Source of the DNA: Macrolepiota albuminosa | Taxonomy: Eukaryota; Basidiomycota; Agaricomycetes; Agaricales; Agaricaceae | NCBI GenBank assembly: GCA_027475525.1 | Contig: JAMWFC010000136.1 | Coordinates: 1-64,000, forward strand | Direction of reading: 5' to 3' | Length of the DNA stretch: 64,000 nt | In this document: piece by piece, positions 45,277 through 55,082 of the stretch | Layout: every line of letters begins with the position of its first letter | Position numbering within the stretch: the stretch's first letter is position 1 | Program-made: the position numbers and the translations under genes | Notes under the pieces: model-generated | What the model was told of the DNA's origin: nothing | Seen by the model: only the letters and a program-made list of their open reading frames with translations | The model's database searches: none

Positions 45277-48200
45277 ATGGTCGCAGGAGAGCGACTGTAC
45301 AGGAGGTGGAGGACGAACAGGCCCCACCGAAAAGCCTGCCGGCTGATTCGCCGGCTATACTGATGACTGAGGAAGAGTTCCAAGGAACTCTGAAGAAGGG
45401 GAAGCACCCGGATGTGACTGGGTGTACCAATGGAAAGCCTAAACAGGCTGCGCAGTGCAAGAATGAGCGTAGTAAACGCGTGGTGGAGTCGCTGGAATGC
45501 CAGCCGACTAGCTCTCGAGTGAAGGTGGAGGATCTCGTCGAGGACGAGGTATACAGTACGATGGGAACTGTGGGTAGCACTAGGTCGCTAATAGATCGAC
45601 CAGTGCCACGGCCAGGAGTGCAATGGGCGTATGACCCACGTATGCCACGAGAGTGGAACGAATTGGTGGCGTCAATGGTGACGCAGACCATGGGACGGGG
45701 GCAGGCGACCCAGACGGGGGAAGTGTACCGTCATGCACGAGAGGATGAGATATCCGAAACAGTGGATATCGTACTGGATGGGCTTTCGCTGAAAGCGAGA
45801 AGCGTGCAGTCGTCGTTAAGTGCGACGAGAGTGGGGGGTAGACAACCCGTTGTAAGGTTGAACCCGGGAGATCTCATAGAAGAGCACGTACGTGCCTTAC
45901 GGGAGCGATTTGAGCCAAAGGTTCAGCCGCGTGTAGCACGCGTAGTCAAAGGAAAAGGCAAGGCGTTGAGCCTTACAGAGGAGGATATTCCTCGATTGCG
46001 CCAGCAATGGCAACGGGAGTTCGCTGATATCGTCAATGGAACGAAGGAGGAGCTTCCTCCGTGGCGGGAGGTTAATCATGAGATCAACCTCATTGACGAT
46101 AACAAGCAGTACAAGTATCATTTGCCTCGCTGCCCGCGAGCACTTCAGGATCAACTTCGTGAAAAGACGAACAGATACATAAACGCGAAGTGGTGGGAAC
46201 CACGACCAGCGGTGCAAGCTGCACCATTGCTTTGTATCCCCAAGAAGGATGGAACGTTGCGGACGGCATTGGATGCGCGACAGCGCAATGATAATACCGT
46301 CAAGGATGTAACACCTCTTCCAGATCAGGAAGTGATACGAGAAGATGTTGCTACAGCGAAGTATCGGTCGAAAATCGACCTCACAGACGCGTACGAACAG
46401 GTTCGCATCCGCGAAGAGGATATACCGAAGACACTGTTCTCGTCCCTGATGGGGACGTTCGTGAGTAACATCATGCAGATTGGTGATTGTAATGCACCGG
46501 CGACATTTCAGAGGTTAATGACCTCAATCTTCCGAGATGTAATCGGGAAGTTCATGCACGTCTATTTAGACGATATATTCATATTTTCTGACTCTATTGA
46601 GGAGCATGAGCAGCACCTACGAGTCGTATTTGAACGACTACGGAAGGCCAGCCTCTATCTCAAATGGAAGAAGTGCGAGTTGTACGCAACGAGTATAGAT
46701 TGTCTCGGTCACGTCATTGACGAGAAGGGCATTCATCCTGATACGGATAAGCTCGACCGAATCCGAGAGTGGCGTACTCCACGCACATATAATGATATCC
46801 AACGATTTGTCGGACTGGTGAACTATATTGGCAATTTCTTGCCAGACATCACTGCATACACTGGGCCACTTATGGCCATGACCCAGAATGGGTCACCGTT
46901 TCATTGGAGACCGCTGCATCAGCGGTGTTTTGAGATGATTAAGCGCATATGCGCGAAAACGCCGGTCATCCGGCCAATTGACCCACGCATCGACGAGCCC
47001 ATCTGGCTCATTTGCGATGCGTCGAAGACTGGGGTTGGGGCCATGTTTGGCCAGGGTAAAACGTGGCAGACTTGCCGACCAGCGGGATTTATGTCCCGTA
47101 AATTCACTGCTGCCCAGCAGAATTATGCTGTACACGAGTTAGAAACACTCGCTATCCTGGAAGCCCTCCTAAAATGGGAGGATAAACTGATGGGATACAA
47201 GATCCATATCATTACGGATCACAAAGCACTAGAGTTTTTCAAGACTCAGGTGCACCTATCTCCGCGACAACGTCGCTGGATCGACTACATGTCGCGGTAT
47301 CAGTTCGACATCACATATGTGAAGGGTGAATTGAACAAAGTCGCAGACTGCCTGTCTCGATATTTCGAGAGTGATACCCGAGATGACGTCCATGACGCGC
47401 ATGACTATGTCCAGGCGGACAAACGTATTGACCCCGAAGGCGAAGATTTGCCCCTGCATCGGTTCCACGAAATCAAGGAACATAGGGTCGAGCTACGCGC
47501 CATGCGAGCGCAGGAAACACGTCGCAGTAAGCGACTGCACGAACAGCGAGAAACTCGCGATATTGAAGCCCAGGTATTGCTGGAACATGAGGCCCCTCAG
47601 ATTCGTGAAGAGACGAGGCAAGAGGTGCCTACGAGAGGGGCTGAGATGACGCTCCAGCAAGCATTGGAGTCACAAGACCATAATCCTGCACCGGCCGATC
47701 TAGGCAATGCGCAGTTCCGCACACGTATCCAACAGGGATACAAGGATGATAATCTCTGTGTAGAGATTTTGAACAATATCCAAGCGCACCCGCGCTTCAA
47801 GGTGGAGCAACAGCTCATCTACCTTATCAGACCCGCGGGGTCCAAAGTCATCTGCATCCCCCGGGAGAGGTCGTTAATTACGACTATCCTGGATCAGGCC
47901 CACACAGTGGTGGGCCACTTCGGAACTCAGAAAACGCTGGACTACGTGCGACGCTGGTACTGGTGGCCGCAAATGGCCAAAGAGACGAGCCAATTCTGCT
48001 CGACATGCGAGCTATGTCAACAGTCGAAAGTGTCGACTTTGAAGCCACCGGGAAAGCTGCATTCGCTACCCATCCCGGTCAAACCTTGGGACTCGATTGG
48101 GATGGACTTTATAGGTCCGTTCCCCGAGTCGAAAGGCTTTAACTACCTGTGGGTAGTGATCTGCAGAATGACCAGTATGGTCCATCTCATTCCGGTGAGA

Positions 48201-49184
48201 ACCACCATGACCGCGTCAGACTTGTCATGGATCTATCTCAACGAGATAGTACGTCTCCATGGACTGCCCAGCTCGATCGTGAGCGATCGAGATGCTAAGT
48301 TTACTTCCAAATGGTGGAAGGAGCTGCACAAGCTGCTAGGAGCAAAGTTGCTCATGTCGACATCGTTTCATCCGCAAACGGATGGTCAAACGGAACGTGC
48401 GAATAGAAATATCGCACAGATCTTGCGAGCATTCGTACGTCCTGACCAGAAGGACTGGGTGGATAGATGCCCACTCGTGGAATTCGCGATAAATGCGAGC
48501 ATATCAGAGACTACAGGGTACTCACCCTTTGAACTCAACAATGGCTACATGCCATCCATGATTCGTGAACTTCGTACGGACGAAGCTATTCATGTGGGAG
48601 TCAAGCAGTTTGCGCGCAACGCGCTAAGGAATCTGGCAGATGCCCATGATGCGATTATAGAATCGCGCGTCTGGCAAACCAAACACGCGAATAGTCGCAG
48701 ACGTGAGGAACCAGAAATCGAGAAAGGGAACCTAGTGTACCTTTCTACGAAAAACCTGAACCTGCCGAAAGGCAGAGCGAGTAAGTTGTGTCCAAAGTGG
48801 ATTGGACCGTATAAGGTCCTTGAAGCGGAGCCGAGTACGTCGAACTACGTGCTGGAACTACCCCATGCGCTGCAAGCGCGTAGGATAGTCCCCAAATTTC
48901 ATGTGTCGCTATTGCGACCATATATGGCCAGTAGTGATGCGCTCTTTCCTAATCGAGCAACTCCGGAGCCGTATGATTTTGGAACTGGTAATGACCAGGA
49001 GTGGTTCGTAGATGACCTGATAGGTCATCGTTGGACAAGGGGAAGCCTCGAATTCGAGGTAAGGTGGAGCTTAGGTGATACTACCTGGGAACCGCTAGTA
49101 AACTGCAAAGACCTTGCAGCGATGGACAGGTATCTAGAGCTGCAGGGCGTGAAACGCCCTCAGCAGCTAGCAAAACGCGCGTAA
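45273..49184 (+). CDS. C-young pol: RT, RNase H, integrase, chromodomain
   Basis: The frame continues gag-protease after its UGA for 1303 codons. RT has CIPKKDGTLRTALDAR, KIDLTDAYEQV and catalytic VYLDDIFIFSD. RNase H has WLICDASKTGVGA, HELETLAILEA and IITDHKAL. Integrase has the zinc site (VGHFGT to CELCQQSK) and catalytic MDFIGP, SDRDAK and TERANR with D-35-E spacing. The last 70 residues form a chromodomain (FEVRWSLGDTTWEP), in which the usual WKGY is replaced by WSLG. All catalytic residues are present. Expected role: cDNA synthesis in the particle and insertion into chromatin. ORF3 follows after 228 bp. Confidence 0.95.
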   Translation, partial: LDGRRRATVQEVEDEQAPPKSLPADSPAILMTEEEFQGTLKKGKHPDVTGCTNGKPKQAAQCKNERSKRVVESLECQPTSSRVKVEDLVEDEVYSTMGTVGSTRSLIDRPVPRPGVQWAYDPRMPREWNELVASMVTQTMGRGQATQTGEVYRHAREDEISETVDIVLDGLSLKARSVQSSLSATRVGGRQPVVRLNPGDLIEEHVRALRERFEPKVQPRVARVVKGKGKALSLTEEDIPRLRQQWQREFADIVNGTKEELPPWREVNHEINLIDDNKQYKYHLPRCPRALQDQLREKTNRYINAKWWEPRPAVQAAPLLCIPKKDGTLRTALDARQRNDNTVKDVTPLPDQEVIREDVATAKYRSKIDLTDAYEQVRIREEDIPKTLFSSLMGTFVSNIMQIGDCNAPATFQRLMTSIFRDVIGKFMHVYLDDIFIFSDSIEEHEQHLRVVFERLRKASLYLKWKKCELYATSIDCLGHVIDEKGIHPDTDKLDRIREWRTPRTYNDIQRFVGLVNYIGNFLPDITAYTGPLMAMTQNGSPFHWRPLHQRCFEMIKRICAKTPVIRPIDPRIDEPIWLICDASKTGVGAMFGQGKTWQTCRPAGFMSRKFTAAQQNYAVHELETLAILEALLKWEDKLMGYKIHIITDHKALEFFKTQVHLSPRQRRWIDYMSRYQFDITYVKGELNKVADCLSRYFESDTRDDVHDAHDYVQADKRIDPEGEDLPLHRFHEIKEHRVELRAMRAQETRRSKRLHEQRETRDIEAQVLLEHEAPQIREETRQEVPTRGAEMTLQQALESQDHNPAPADLGNAQFRTRIQQGYKDDNLCVEILNNIQAHPRFKVEQQLIYLIRPAGSKVICIPRERSLITTILDQAHTVVGHFGTQKTLDYVRRWYWWPQMAKETSQFCSTCELCQQSKVSTLKPPGKLHSLPIPVKPWDSIGMDFIGPFPESKGFNYLWVVICRMTSMVHLIPVRTTMTASDLSWIYLNEIVRLHGLPSSIVSDRDAKFTSKWWKELHKLLGAKLLMSTSFHPQTDGQTERANRNIAQILRAFVRPDQKDWVDRCPLVEFAINASISETTGYSPFELNNGYMPSMIRELRTDEAIHVGVKQFARNALRNLADAHDAIIESRVWQTKHANSRRREEPEIEKGNLVYLSTKNLNLPKGRASKLCPKWIGPYKVLEAEPSTSNYVLELPHALQARRIVPKFHVSLLRPYMASSDALFPNRATPEPYDFGTGNDQEWFVDDLIGHRWTRGSLEFEVRWSLGDTTWEPLVNCKDLAAMDRYLELQGVKRPQQLAKRA

Positions 49185-49412
49185 TGCGCGTGTGGTGGTG
49201 GAATGTGGACGAAGTCCACTTTGATTGCCGGTAAATGACCGGGTGGCCACTAAGTGTGGCTGTGATTGTAACTATTTAGGCGATTATGATCGCCGACGCG
49301 GCGCCGGGTGGCGTGTGTTTGTGGTTGTTTACACCACTGGCGGAGCTGGGAGATTGTTTTTTTTTCTTTCTTTCCTCAGTCCCAATACACGTCGTCTACG
49401 TGTTGCTTTAGA

Positions 49413-52346
49413 ATGGCCTATTGGGGGCCGCAAAAAAGTGATCAGAGCCGGCAAGGCTCTAGTGGAGGGGGGAGACCCCCGAATATACAGCCGTCATCTC
49501 AGTTGTCCCATTTTCAGAGGCAGCCGCCATATCCGGCGGCGAGTCAGTTGCAGTCAGCGGGCGTGGCCTACCCGGGCCGCGAGGAGCCGCTTCCTTACCA
49601 AACGCCCCTCCACTCGCAAGAGATGGAGGTCGATGATGATGGGCGCTATGGGCGCCCGGAGGATAGGTACTATCAGGAACCGCCCTCACGCTCGTCTGCG
49701 TCGTATCCGACGTATGCAGGTGTGGTGACGGGGCCGCCGTCAGTTCCATGGGCTCATCGGCCCGCAGCAGAGTCGTATGAGGAGCCTGCGCCACAAGCGC
49801 AGAGTGTAGTTGGGTCAGATAGGTTGTTGGGCAGACTGGAAGCAGCGGGACAGCCAGTCCCTGCAACTGCGTCCTTTCTGCAGGACAGTTTGGCCGTGAT
49901 GGTGATGGAGGGATTGCTCGACCAGATCGAGCTGATGAAGAGGCAGCGCGTCGCAGCGCTGGAGCAGATCGAGCGCGCGTCTAAGCGCAAAATCGCCACG
50001 AGTGAGGAATCGACCGCTGAGGTCAAGAGGGCGAGATATCAGCCCAGTCGACCGGTCGCTCCTCCACAGGCAAGGATGCCGTCGGAAGCGCAATTCGCGC
50101 GCCATGAGCAGCCTCTTCAGCCCGTGGCTTCGTCATCGCGGTTACCCGAGTCGGGCTCGCAGGCCTCGTCAGAGTCGCTGGCTGCCGTCAGTGAACCCTT
50201 GGCAGGTCTGTCCTTGGGTCAGCGGGAAGCCGCATCATCTCGGGCCCCACCTAGGGGGTCCAAACCCGTCGCTGTGGCGCCAAGAGCGCCCGTTACTGTT
50301 ACTCCTCGCGCTGGGCCTGGAGGGAATACTCTGGCGCGAAATGCGCCTGCTCCTCCGGTGGCTCAGCCACAACCCGAATCGGCCGCCCTGACCAAGTCGG
50401 GGCCGTCTCGTCAGCGTCGCGGCCGCAAGCCGCCCCTCGATGCCTCCAAATTGGAGGTTATACTCTTTCCTGCTGGCATTCCCGCACGAGCGGGAGAAGT
50501 CCAGATGTTGTTTATGCTGCCGGTGTTTGTACCGGCCCCACCAGCAAAGTACCCCGTGGTCGTCTTGACCCCAGACCCCCGTACGCCGGAGCAGTATGAT
50601 GGTCTGGTGGCGACCTCGAGGGGGAAGACTAGGCCCGATAAGGGCAAGAAACCAGTACCGTCCCTGTCCGACGAGAGCGACTATGGGGAGTCGAGCTCGG
50701 AGCAGGAGGAGGACGGGGAGGAGGGGGAATCGGCCGCAGACCGATTCCAACGAGTAGCGCGCAATAAGCGCATTGCAAAGAAGAAGGCGGTCCACGCCAA
50801 GGAGCTAAAGGCCCAGAAGGCGAGGGCCGAGGATGAGTGTTCGGGGAGGATCCCCGATGGCTTGGGGGTGAAGGTGTGGGGTCCGCTCGATATCGAGCGA
50901 ATGAACTCGTGCTTTAGAGGAGCACTCAGCCATTGCACCTATTATTCGTATGCCACGAATACGGTGTTGATGGGAGCTGACGCCAATAGAGCGGCGTCAT
51001 ACGAATATTCCTCTGGCCATCCTGCCCACATACCGGGCACGATTGTTTACAAGCACGCCCCACGCGGTCTTCCCCGCACTCCTCTAGAGCTGGACCGGCT
51101 CTATAAGTATTACGCCAATGTACACGTCCCGCGTCGCGACAGAATCGTCGCGTATATGCTGATCACAGAGCTCCAGATGTTCGCGCAGCGAACAGTGGAG
51201 GCTCTGCACGACCGAACCATGCAGCTCCTGATGAAGGAGCCTAGGTACCAAGACCTCGTCAACCCGATGCAGGGCCCTGACGACCTCGCTCTTGTCGAGC
51301 GACGACACATTCCGGGGCGCTTTTTGCGCACGAAAGACGATGGCACCACGGCGCTGCGCGTAATGCGCGCTCAGGATCCAGCCACACCGTTCGACTTGGA
51401 CCAACTGGCGCAGTACGCGCTGGTCTTTGGTCGACCTGGGCTGGAGAATACCTATCAAGGTATCGCCGTGGATCATGCCTACCGCATGCACTGGCGGACC
51501 CTCTTTGGGTTCGCCTTATGTCGAGCATTGTGCGCTAACAGCGCAGCCAAGCCGGTGATCGTACGGTGCATGACCCTCGTCGTGGCCCGACCAGGGCTTT
51601 ACCGAGAGGCGATTGCCTCGTATGACGCCATGTTTCCCGAGCAGCCATTTGAGCCCCAACGTGGGCCGCAGCTCGAAATTCATCAAGTTCACGTGCCCGA
51701 CGACCATGCACGGAACTTCTCCGACGACGACGCGTTACGCGTCTTGTTACACAACCGGATTCCGCTGGAATGGGTGGACCACGCGTACACGTACGGCGTA
51801 GTCTTCCTGGAACAGCAGTTCCACTCCCCCACGATGTCTATGGACATCTTTAAGCAGGTTGATGACGAGCGTATGGAGCGCCTCTCCAAGTATGGCACCC
51901 CCGCCGCAATCCCGCAATGGGATGGATGGCGGGAGATGACTGAAGACGATCACTATCGTCTGATGTTCAAGCACCACGAGGAGAGCAAGCTCCCGGAAAA
52001 TCCTGAGGCCAACGGCCTCTATTACTTGATTGGCATGGACCCGAATCGGGTCAATCTCCTAAAACGCTCGGCAGCGCATGACCTGCCAGCAGCAGACATG
52101 GACCCAGGCCGGGTCAATCTCCTGTCACGCACGGCAGATCATGGTACGCTTACCACCACCGCTTCAGCGATTAACGTCGCACTAACAGAGCCTATGGTGG
52201 TAGACACGCCTGCAGCCGAGGGGCCTATAACCCCACCGAGGACGGAATCGGCGCCTCCCCCTCCCGCGATTAACGTTGCACTGGAGGAGGAGGCAATGGT
52301 GACTGAGACGGGCGCTGTCGCGGGAGCATCGTCATCCGGGTCCTAG
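49413..52346 (+). CDS. C-young ORF3: 977-aa protein of unknown function
   Basis: I chose ATG 49413 (MAYWGPQK), which the old copy also keeps; in-frame codons further upstream lack an ATG. The first 450 residues are Pro/Gln/Ser-rich and disordered, with a short helical, coiled-coil-like segment (LLDQIELMKRQRVAALEQI). An acidic block (SSSEQEEDGEEGESAADR) and a basic stretch lead into a conserved, globular-looking part from about 500 to 880 (SGRIPDGLGVKVWGPLDI, YAMFPEQPF-like blocks). A Pro/Thr-rich tail contains two repeats (MDPNRVNLLKR and MDPGRVNLLSR). There is no signal peptide, membrane segment, fusion peptide or cysteine cluster, so it is not env-like. I do not recognise a family. It is sense-oriented; expression may need a spliced or subgenomic RNA. 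Confidence 0.85.
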   Translation: MAYWGPQKSDQSRQGSSGGGRPPNIQPSSQLSHFQRQPPYPAASQLQSAGVAYPGREEPLPYQTPLHSQEMEVDDDGRYGRPEDRYYQEPPSRSSASYPTYAGVVTGPPSVPWAHRPAAESYEEPAPQAQSVVGSDRLLGRLEAAGQPVPATASFLQDSLAVMVMEGLLDQIELMKRQRVAALEQIERASKRKIATSEESTAEVKRARYQPSRPVAPPQARMPSEAQFARHEQPLQPVASSSRLPESGSQASSESLAAVSEPLAGLSLGQREAASSRAPPRGSKPVAVAPRAPVTVTPRAGPGGNTLARNAPAPPVAQPQPESAALTKSGPSRQRRGRKPPLDASKLEVILFPAGIPARAGEVQMLFMLPVFVPAPPAKYPVVVLTPDPRTPEQYDGLVATSRGKTRPDKGKKPVPSLSDESDYGESSSEQEEDGEEGESAADRFQRVARNKRIAKKKAVHAKELKAQKARAEDECSGRIPDGLGVKVWGPLDIERMNSCFRGALSHCTYYSYATNTVLMGADANRAASYEYSSGHPAHIPGTIVYKHAPRGLPRTPLELDRLYKYYANVHVPRRDRIVAYMLITELQMFAQRTVEALHDRTMQLLMKEPRYQDLVNPMQGPDDLALVERRHIPGRFLRTKDDGTTALRVMRAQDPATPFDLDQLAQYALVFGRPGLENTYQGIAVDHAYRMHWRTLFGFALCRALCANSAAKPVIVRCMTLVVARPGLYREAIASYDAMFPEQPFEPQRGPQLEIHQVHVPDDHARNFSDDDALRVLLHNRIPLEWVDHAYTYGVVFLEQQFHSPTMSMDIFKQVDDERMERLSKYGTPAAIPQWDGWREMTEDDHYRLMFKHHEESKLPENPEANGLYYLIGMDPNRVNLLKRSAAHDLPAADMDPGRVNLLSRTADHGTLTTTASAINVALTEPMVVDTPAAEGPITPPRTESAPPPPAINVALEEEAMVTETGAVAGASSSGS

Positions 52347-52702
52347 ACCCTTGTATACAATTTTGTATGTACCTCTGAGTATTTGACTCGAGCCATTCCA
52401 GCTGATACGCACTTTAGAGTCGCGTGTAGATACAGCGGACCCAGAGGAGGGGTCATTTTTCTTGTTTTTTATACTTTTATTATATACACCGTTGACTACC
52501 TACTGCTGGCGTCCCCTGCGCCTGTGTCTGATAAGGACTGCTGTCTCTTGTGTCCGGCCGACATATCTTCATTGCGCATGAGTACTAACGCCTCTCAGCC
52601 ACGCAACACGCGTGCATCCATTCGTTATTGCACTACCGTGCATCGTTCATTTCGTTCTACCTCCCGTGATCAAGACCGAGTATTCGGTCTCATTGGGGGG
52701 TA
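52347..52702 (+). other. C-young ORF3-to-LTR interval with polypurine tract
   Basis: These 356 bp hold no gene. They end in TTGGGGGGTA (52693-52702), a short polypurine tract next to the 3' LTR. Confidence 0.6.
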
Positions 52703-52878
52703 TGTAACGGAGTCATCCGTCTTACCATCAGCGTCAACGACGCTATAATCCTTTAGTAGAGTATTACGTAAGATAACATCTTGTTTTCGCACTAAGTACT
52801 AGTCAAATCCGATATTGCGGTCTGATTTAGCACTGTGTGAAATACACAGATAGTTCTAGCTAGTAACCGCAGGTTACA
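52703..52878 (+). repeat. C-young 3' LTR (176 bp)
   Basis: Identical by eye to the 5' LTR. Followed by ATAGC, the second half of the target duplication. Confidence 0.95.
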
Positions 52879-53804
52879 ATAGCCCTCCTGTCGGGTTAAG
52901 AGACCGTAGTATGGCCGAGGCGTTTTGTCGCTCTTCCCATTGTTGTTGCTCCGGAGTGGGGACTGCGGGGGCTGCCAGGGCCAGTTCTGGGGGTTCCTGC
53001 CAGATATGAATCAAGCGGCCTGGGTCTGCAGGGTCGTTGAGGGGTCGAGGGGAGGGGGACACGTGGACTTTGTTGAGCAGTTGTTGTAACTCTTCGTGGA
53101 GGATTGTATTACGTCTATACTTTACCATGGTCTGCTCTGGGAGTTCTCCTTGTGTGAGGTGATCCCCAAATTCAACCAAGCAATGGGCCCAGTCCTCCGG
53201 GGTGCCTGCGAAGTCGTCGTGCCCAAATTCTGTAAGTAGCGTCCTTGCCCGTTGCGTGAAGTCCTCCAGCAAGATCCTAAGCGAGCGGAGCACTTCGTCC
53301 CATTGCCATTCATAGTCCTTGAGACGTCGTTGTCCCATTGGCGAGGGGGGAGTCTGAGCGGGTGGGGCGGCGGTTGGGTAGTGTCAAGGGGGATAGTCAT
53401 AGTTGAGAGGTCCCTGGGGTTGGGGGGCAGGACGCTGATAACTGTAGTAAGGGGTGGGTGCAAAGGGGCCCTCGCTGGGGGGTACCGGGCAAGGTCCACT
53501 AGGGACTGGTGGTGTCTCCGGTAGGCCCCCAGGATGCTCCAGTACAAGGGGACCTCCACGGGTCACGCCATGGCTAGGTTGGGCGGAGGGGCCCAGCTGG
53601 CTGAGGGCCCCAGATCATAGAGAGATAGGTCAGGGGCCCAGTGGCGGTGGAGGTATTGGGGTTCGTATAGGAGAGGTGGGTAGGCAGGGTGGGAGGTCTG
53701 TGCAGAGTAATGATCAGGGACCGAACGTCTGTAAGGGTCGGTCTGGTAGCCTGTGGGGTAGTAGGTATGAGTATACGTAGCCATCAAGAACGGTGTAAGG
53801 AGGG

Positions 53805-53817
53805 AGTCTTGATATTA
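53805..53817 (-). other. A2 self-priming primer-binding site
   Basis: The minus strand reads TAATATCAAGACT, perfectly complementary over 13 nt to the predicted RNA start at 54202-54190 in the 5' LTR, as in A1. Confidence 0.78.
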
Positions 53818-54548
53818 TGTCAGGTTCTGCTGAATCGGGGGCTTTTCGGGAAAGCAATCGCCCTTACAATGCGGACTTGACCTATGGATACTCAGGTGTC
53901 TGGAACTCTGGGGCTAGGACTCTGGGGTTCAAGACGCGGGCAGGGGTAGTCCTGGGAAAGAAAACTTGGTCCGGGAGTTTTGGGTTTTGGGTAGCTGAGG
54001 ATAGGGTGGGGGTCGAGTCGTGAACCGGGGGTTCTAAGACGAGACCAGGTTAACAAATTAAAAGTCGCGAAGTGCGTATCAATCTTAGAGCACATGGTTA
54101 TTCAAGCGTGCCAGTCAAAGCGTGCCAGTCAATGCGTACCAGTCAAGCAGAGGGCACGCAACAATCCAAGTAACCAAGTTAAAGCAGTGTAATATCAAGA
54201 CTAACGAATACAACAGGTAACTACGCTATAAGTACTACGGGACCAGATCTCGGGGTTCTGGGGTGTCTGGAATGGGTTCCAGGGGTTATTGAGTAGCAGG
54301 CAGGGACTGTATACCTGGATCGCGCATGTGGAGCGCACGATCGATTGACGCAGAGGGAGCTGTGATGCGTGATGCACGTGATCCGATCGTTGATTGGAGC
54401 TGGTGGCAGCTGATGGCAGTCCTTGATGCGCGTGATAGCAGTGTCGGTAGTCGTGATGGCAGGGCGTGTCCTGTGGGGTTGGAGGGAGAGTCCCGGATGG
54501 TATTCTGGGGGTGTCCTGGGGTGGGTCCGGAGGGGAGGGGTCGTGACA
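53818..54548 (-). repeat. A2 5' LTR (731 bp)
   Basis: It runs TGTCAGG to TCGTGACA on the plus strand, with the minus-strand TATA box at 54232-54226. On the right it joins element D gag-like sequence. Confidence 0.92.
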
Positions 54549-55082
54549 GCAAATGGCAAGCTTTATCTGCCGGGTGCCTCCTTTGACACCTCCAAAGAGT
54601 CTAAGCTCAGTTTTGACAATTGGTCCGCTGTGTTGGACAATCTCATTGGTGCCATGCAGGTTCACCTTTGCGCTGGTTTGGATGGGGATTCTGGAGGCCC
54701 CGTGGCAAATGTGATCACGGACTCATTTGTGACCCACTTCAAACGACTCAAATTGCGTCCGAACGCACAAATTGAATTCAGCATCATCATGGACTATGAC
54801 CAATGCCTACGGGCTTTATTTCTGCGTAAGTCACACTCCTTTCGTATGGACACTTTCCAGGGTGACATTTGGGAAGAATGTGTGGCGACTATGCATGCTC
54901 AGAGGGTCTCTAGCCTTGACCATCGTTTGGCCAAAATGGAGTCCTTTCTTGTTCGGTCTAAGTCAGCTCTCTCAAAATCTGGATTGTCCTTGTCTTTCTC
55001 TATTTGTTCCAAATGTTTGTCCTGTGGATCCCTCGACCACAAACTCTCCTCATGCCATTCAGCCCTATGTTTTCTCCGCTGA
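54549..55082 (+). pseudogene. Element D gag-like remnant, 5' end missing
   Basis: The open frame from the A2 junction encodes a globular region (LSFDNWSAVLDNLIGAM, VITDSFVTHFKRL) typical in look of a capsid, ending in CLSCGSLDHKLSSC, a C-x2-C-x4-H-x4-C zinc knuckle. RT follows in another frame. The N-terminus was lost with the A2 insertion. Capsid identity is inferred from the knuckle and position. Confidence 0.65.

Larger units (their letters stand above)
41497..52878 (+). mobile_element. C-young: intact family C Ty3/gypsy retrotransposon (11,382 bp)
   Basis: Identical 176-bp LTRs flank gag-protease (1162 aa), pol (RT, RNase H, integrase, chromodomain) and ORF3 (977 aa). The 5-bp target ATAGC is duplicated at 41492-41496 and 52879-52883. 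No frame break is seen. It inserted into A2 gag. LTR identity means the insertion is recent and the element could be active. Confidence 0.96.
39428..53784 (-). pseudogene. A2 gag remnant, split by element C-young
   Basis: The start is ATG 53784. The N-terminal part lies at 53784-52884 and the rest at 41491-39428, on either side of C-young. Capsid (AFAASYLQGIAFDYY) and zinc knuckle ([14 protein letters not shown]) remain. Stops include a TAG in the capsid near 40360. A 195-bp duplication at 40731 and a 77-bp duplication at 40540 lie in the Pro-rich linker. It carries about 170 bp near 41200-41370 that A1 lacks. Confidence 0.85.
31332..54548 (-). mobile_element. Family A copy 2 (A2): decayed chromovirus carrying two later insertions
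   Basis: Both LTRs, the PPT, antisense gene, pol, gag and PBS are present in the same order as A1. Insertions are the solo B LTR (38214-39141) and the complete element C-young (41497-52878). Multiple stops and small deletions make every gene a pseudogene. The flanks TCTAC and GCAAA do not match, and lie in two different elements, so A2 has no target duplication. Confidence 0.9.

Noticed and set aside
49308..49412. Upstream start of ORF3 at 49308, and upstream starts at 45306, 5905 and 21054.
   Set aside because: These begin with GTG or TTG. In a fungus the ATG at 49413, 6034 or 21051 is preferred, and pol at 45273 is reached by readthrough.
49413..52346. Family C ORF3 as an envelope gene, expected from its place after pol.
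   Set aside because: No signal peptide, membrane segment or cysteine-rich ectodomain is visible.
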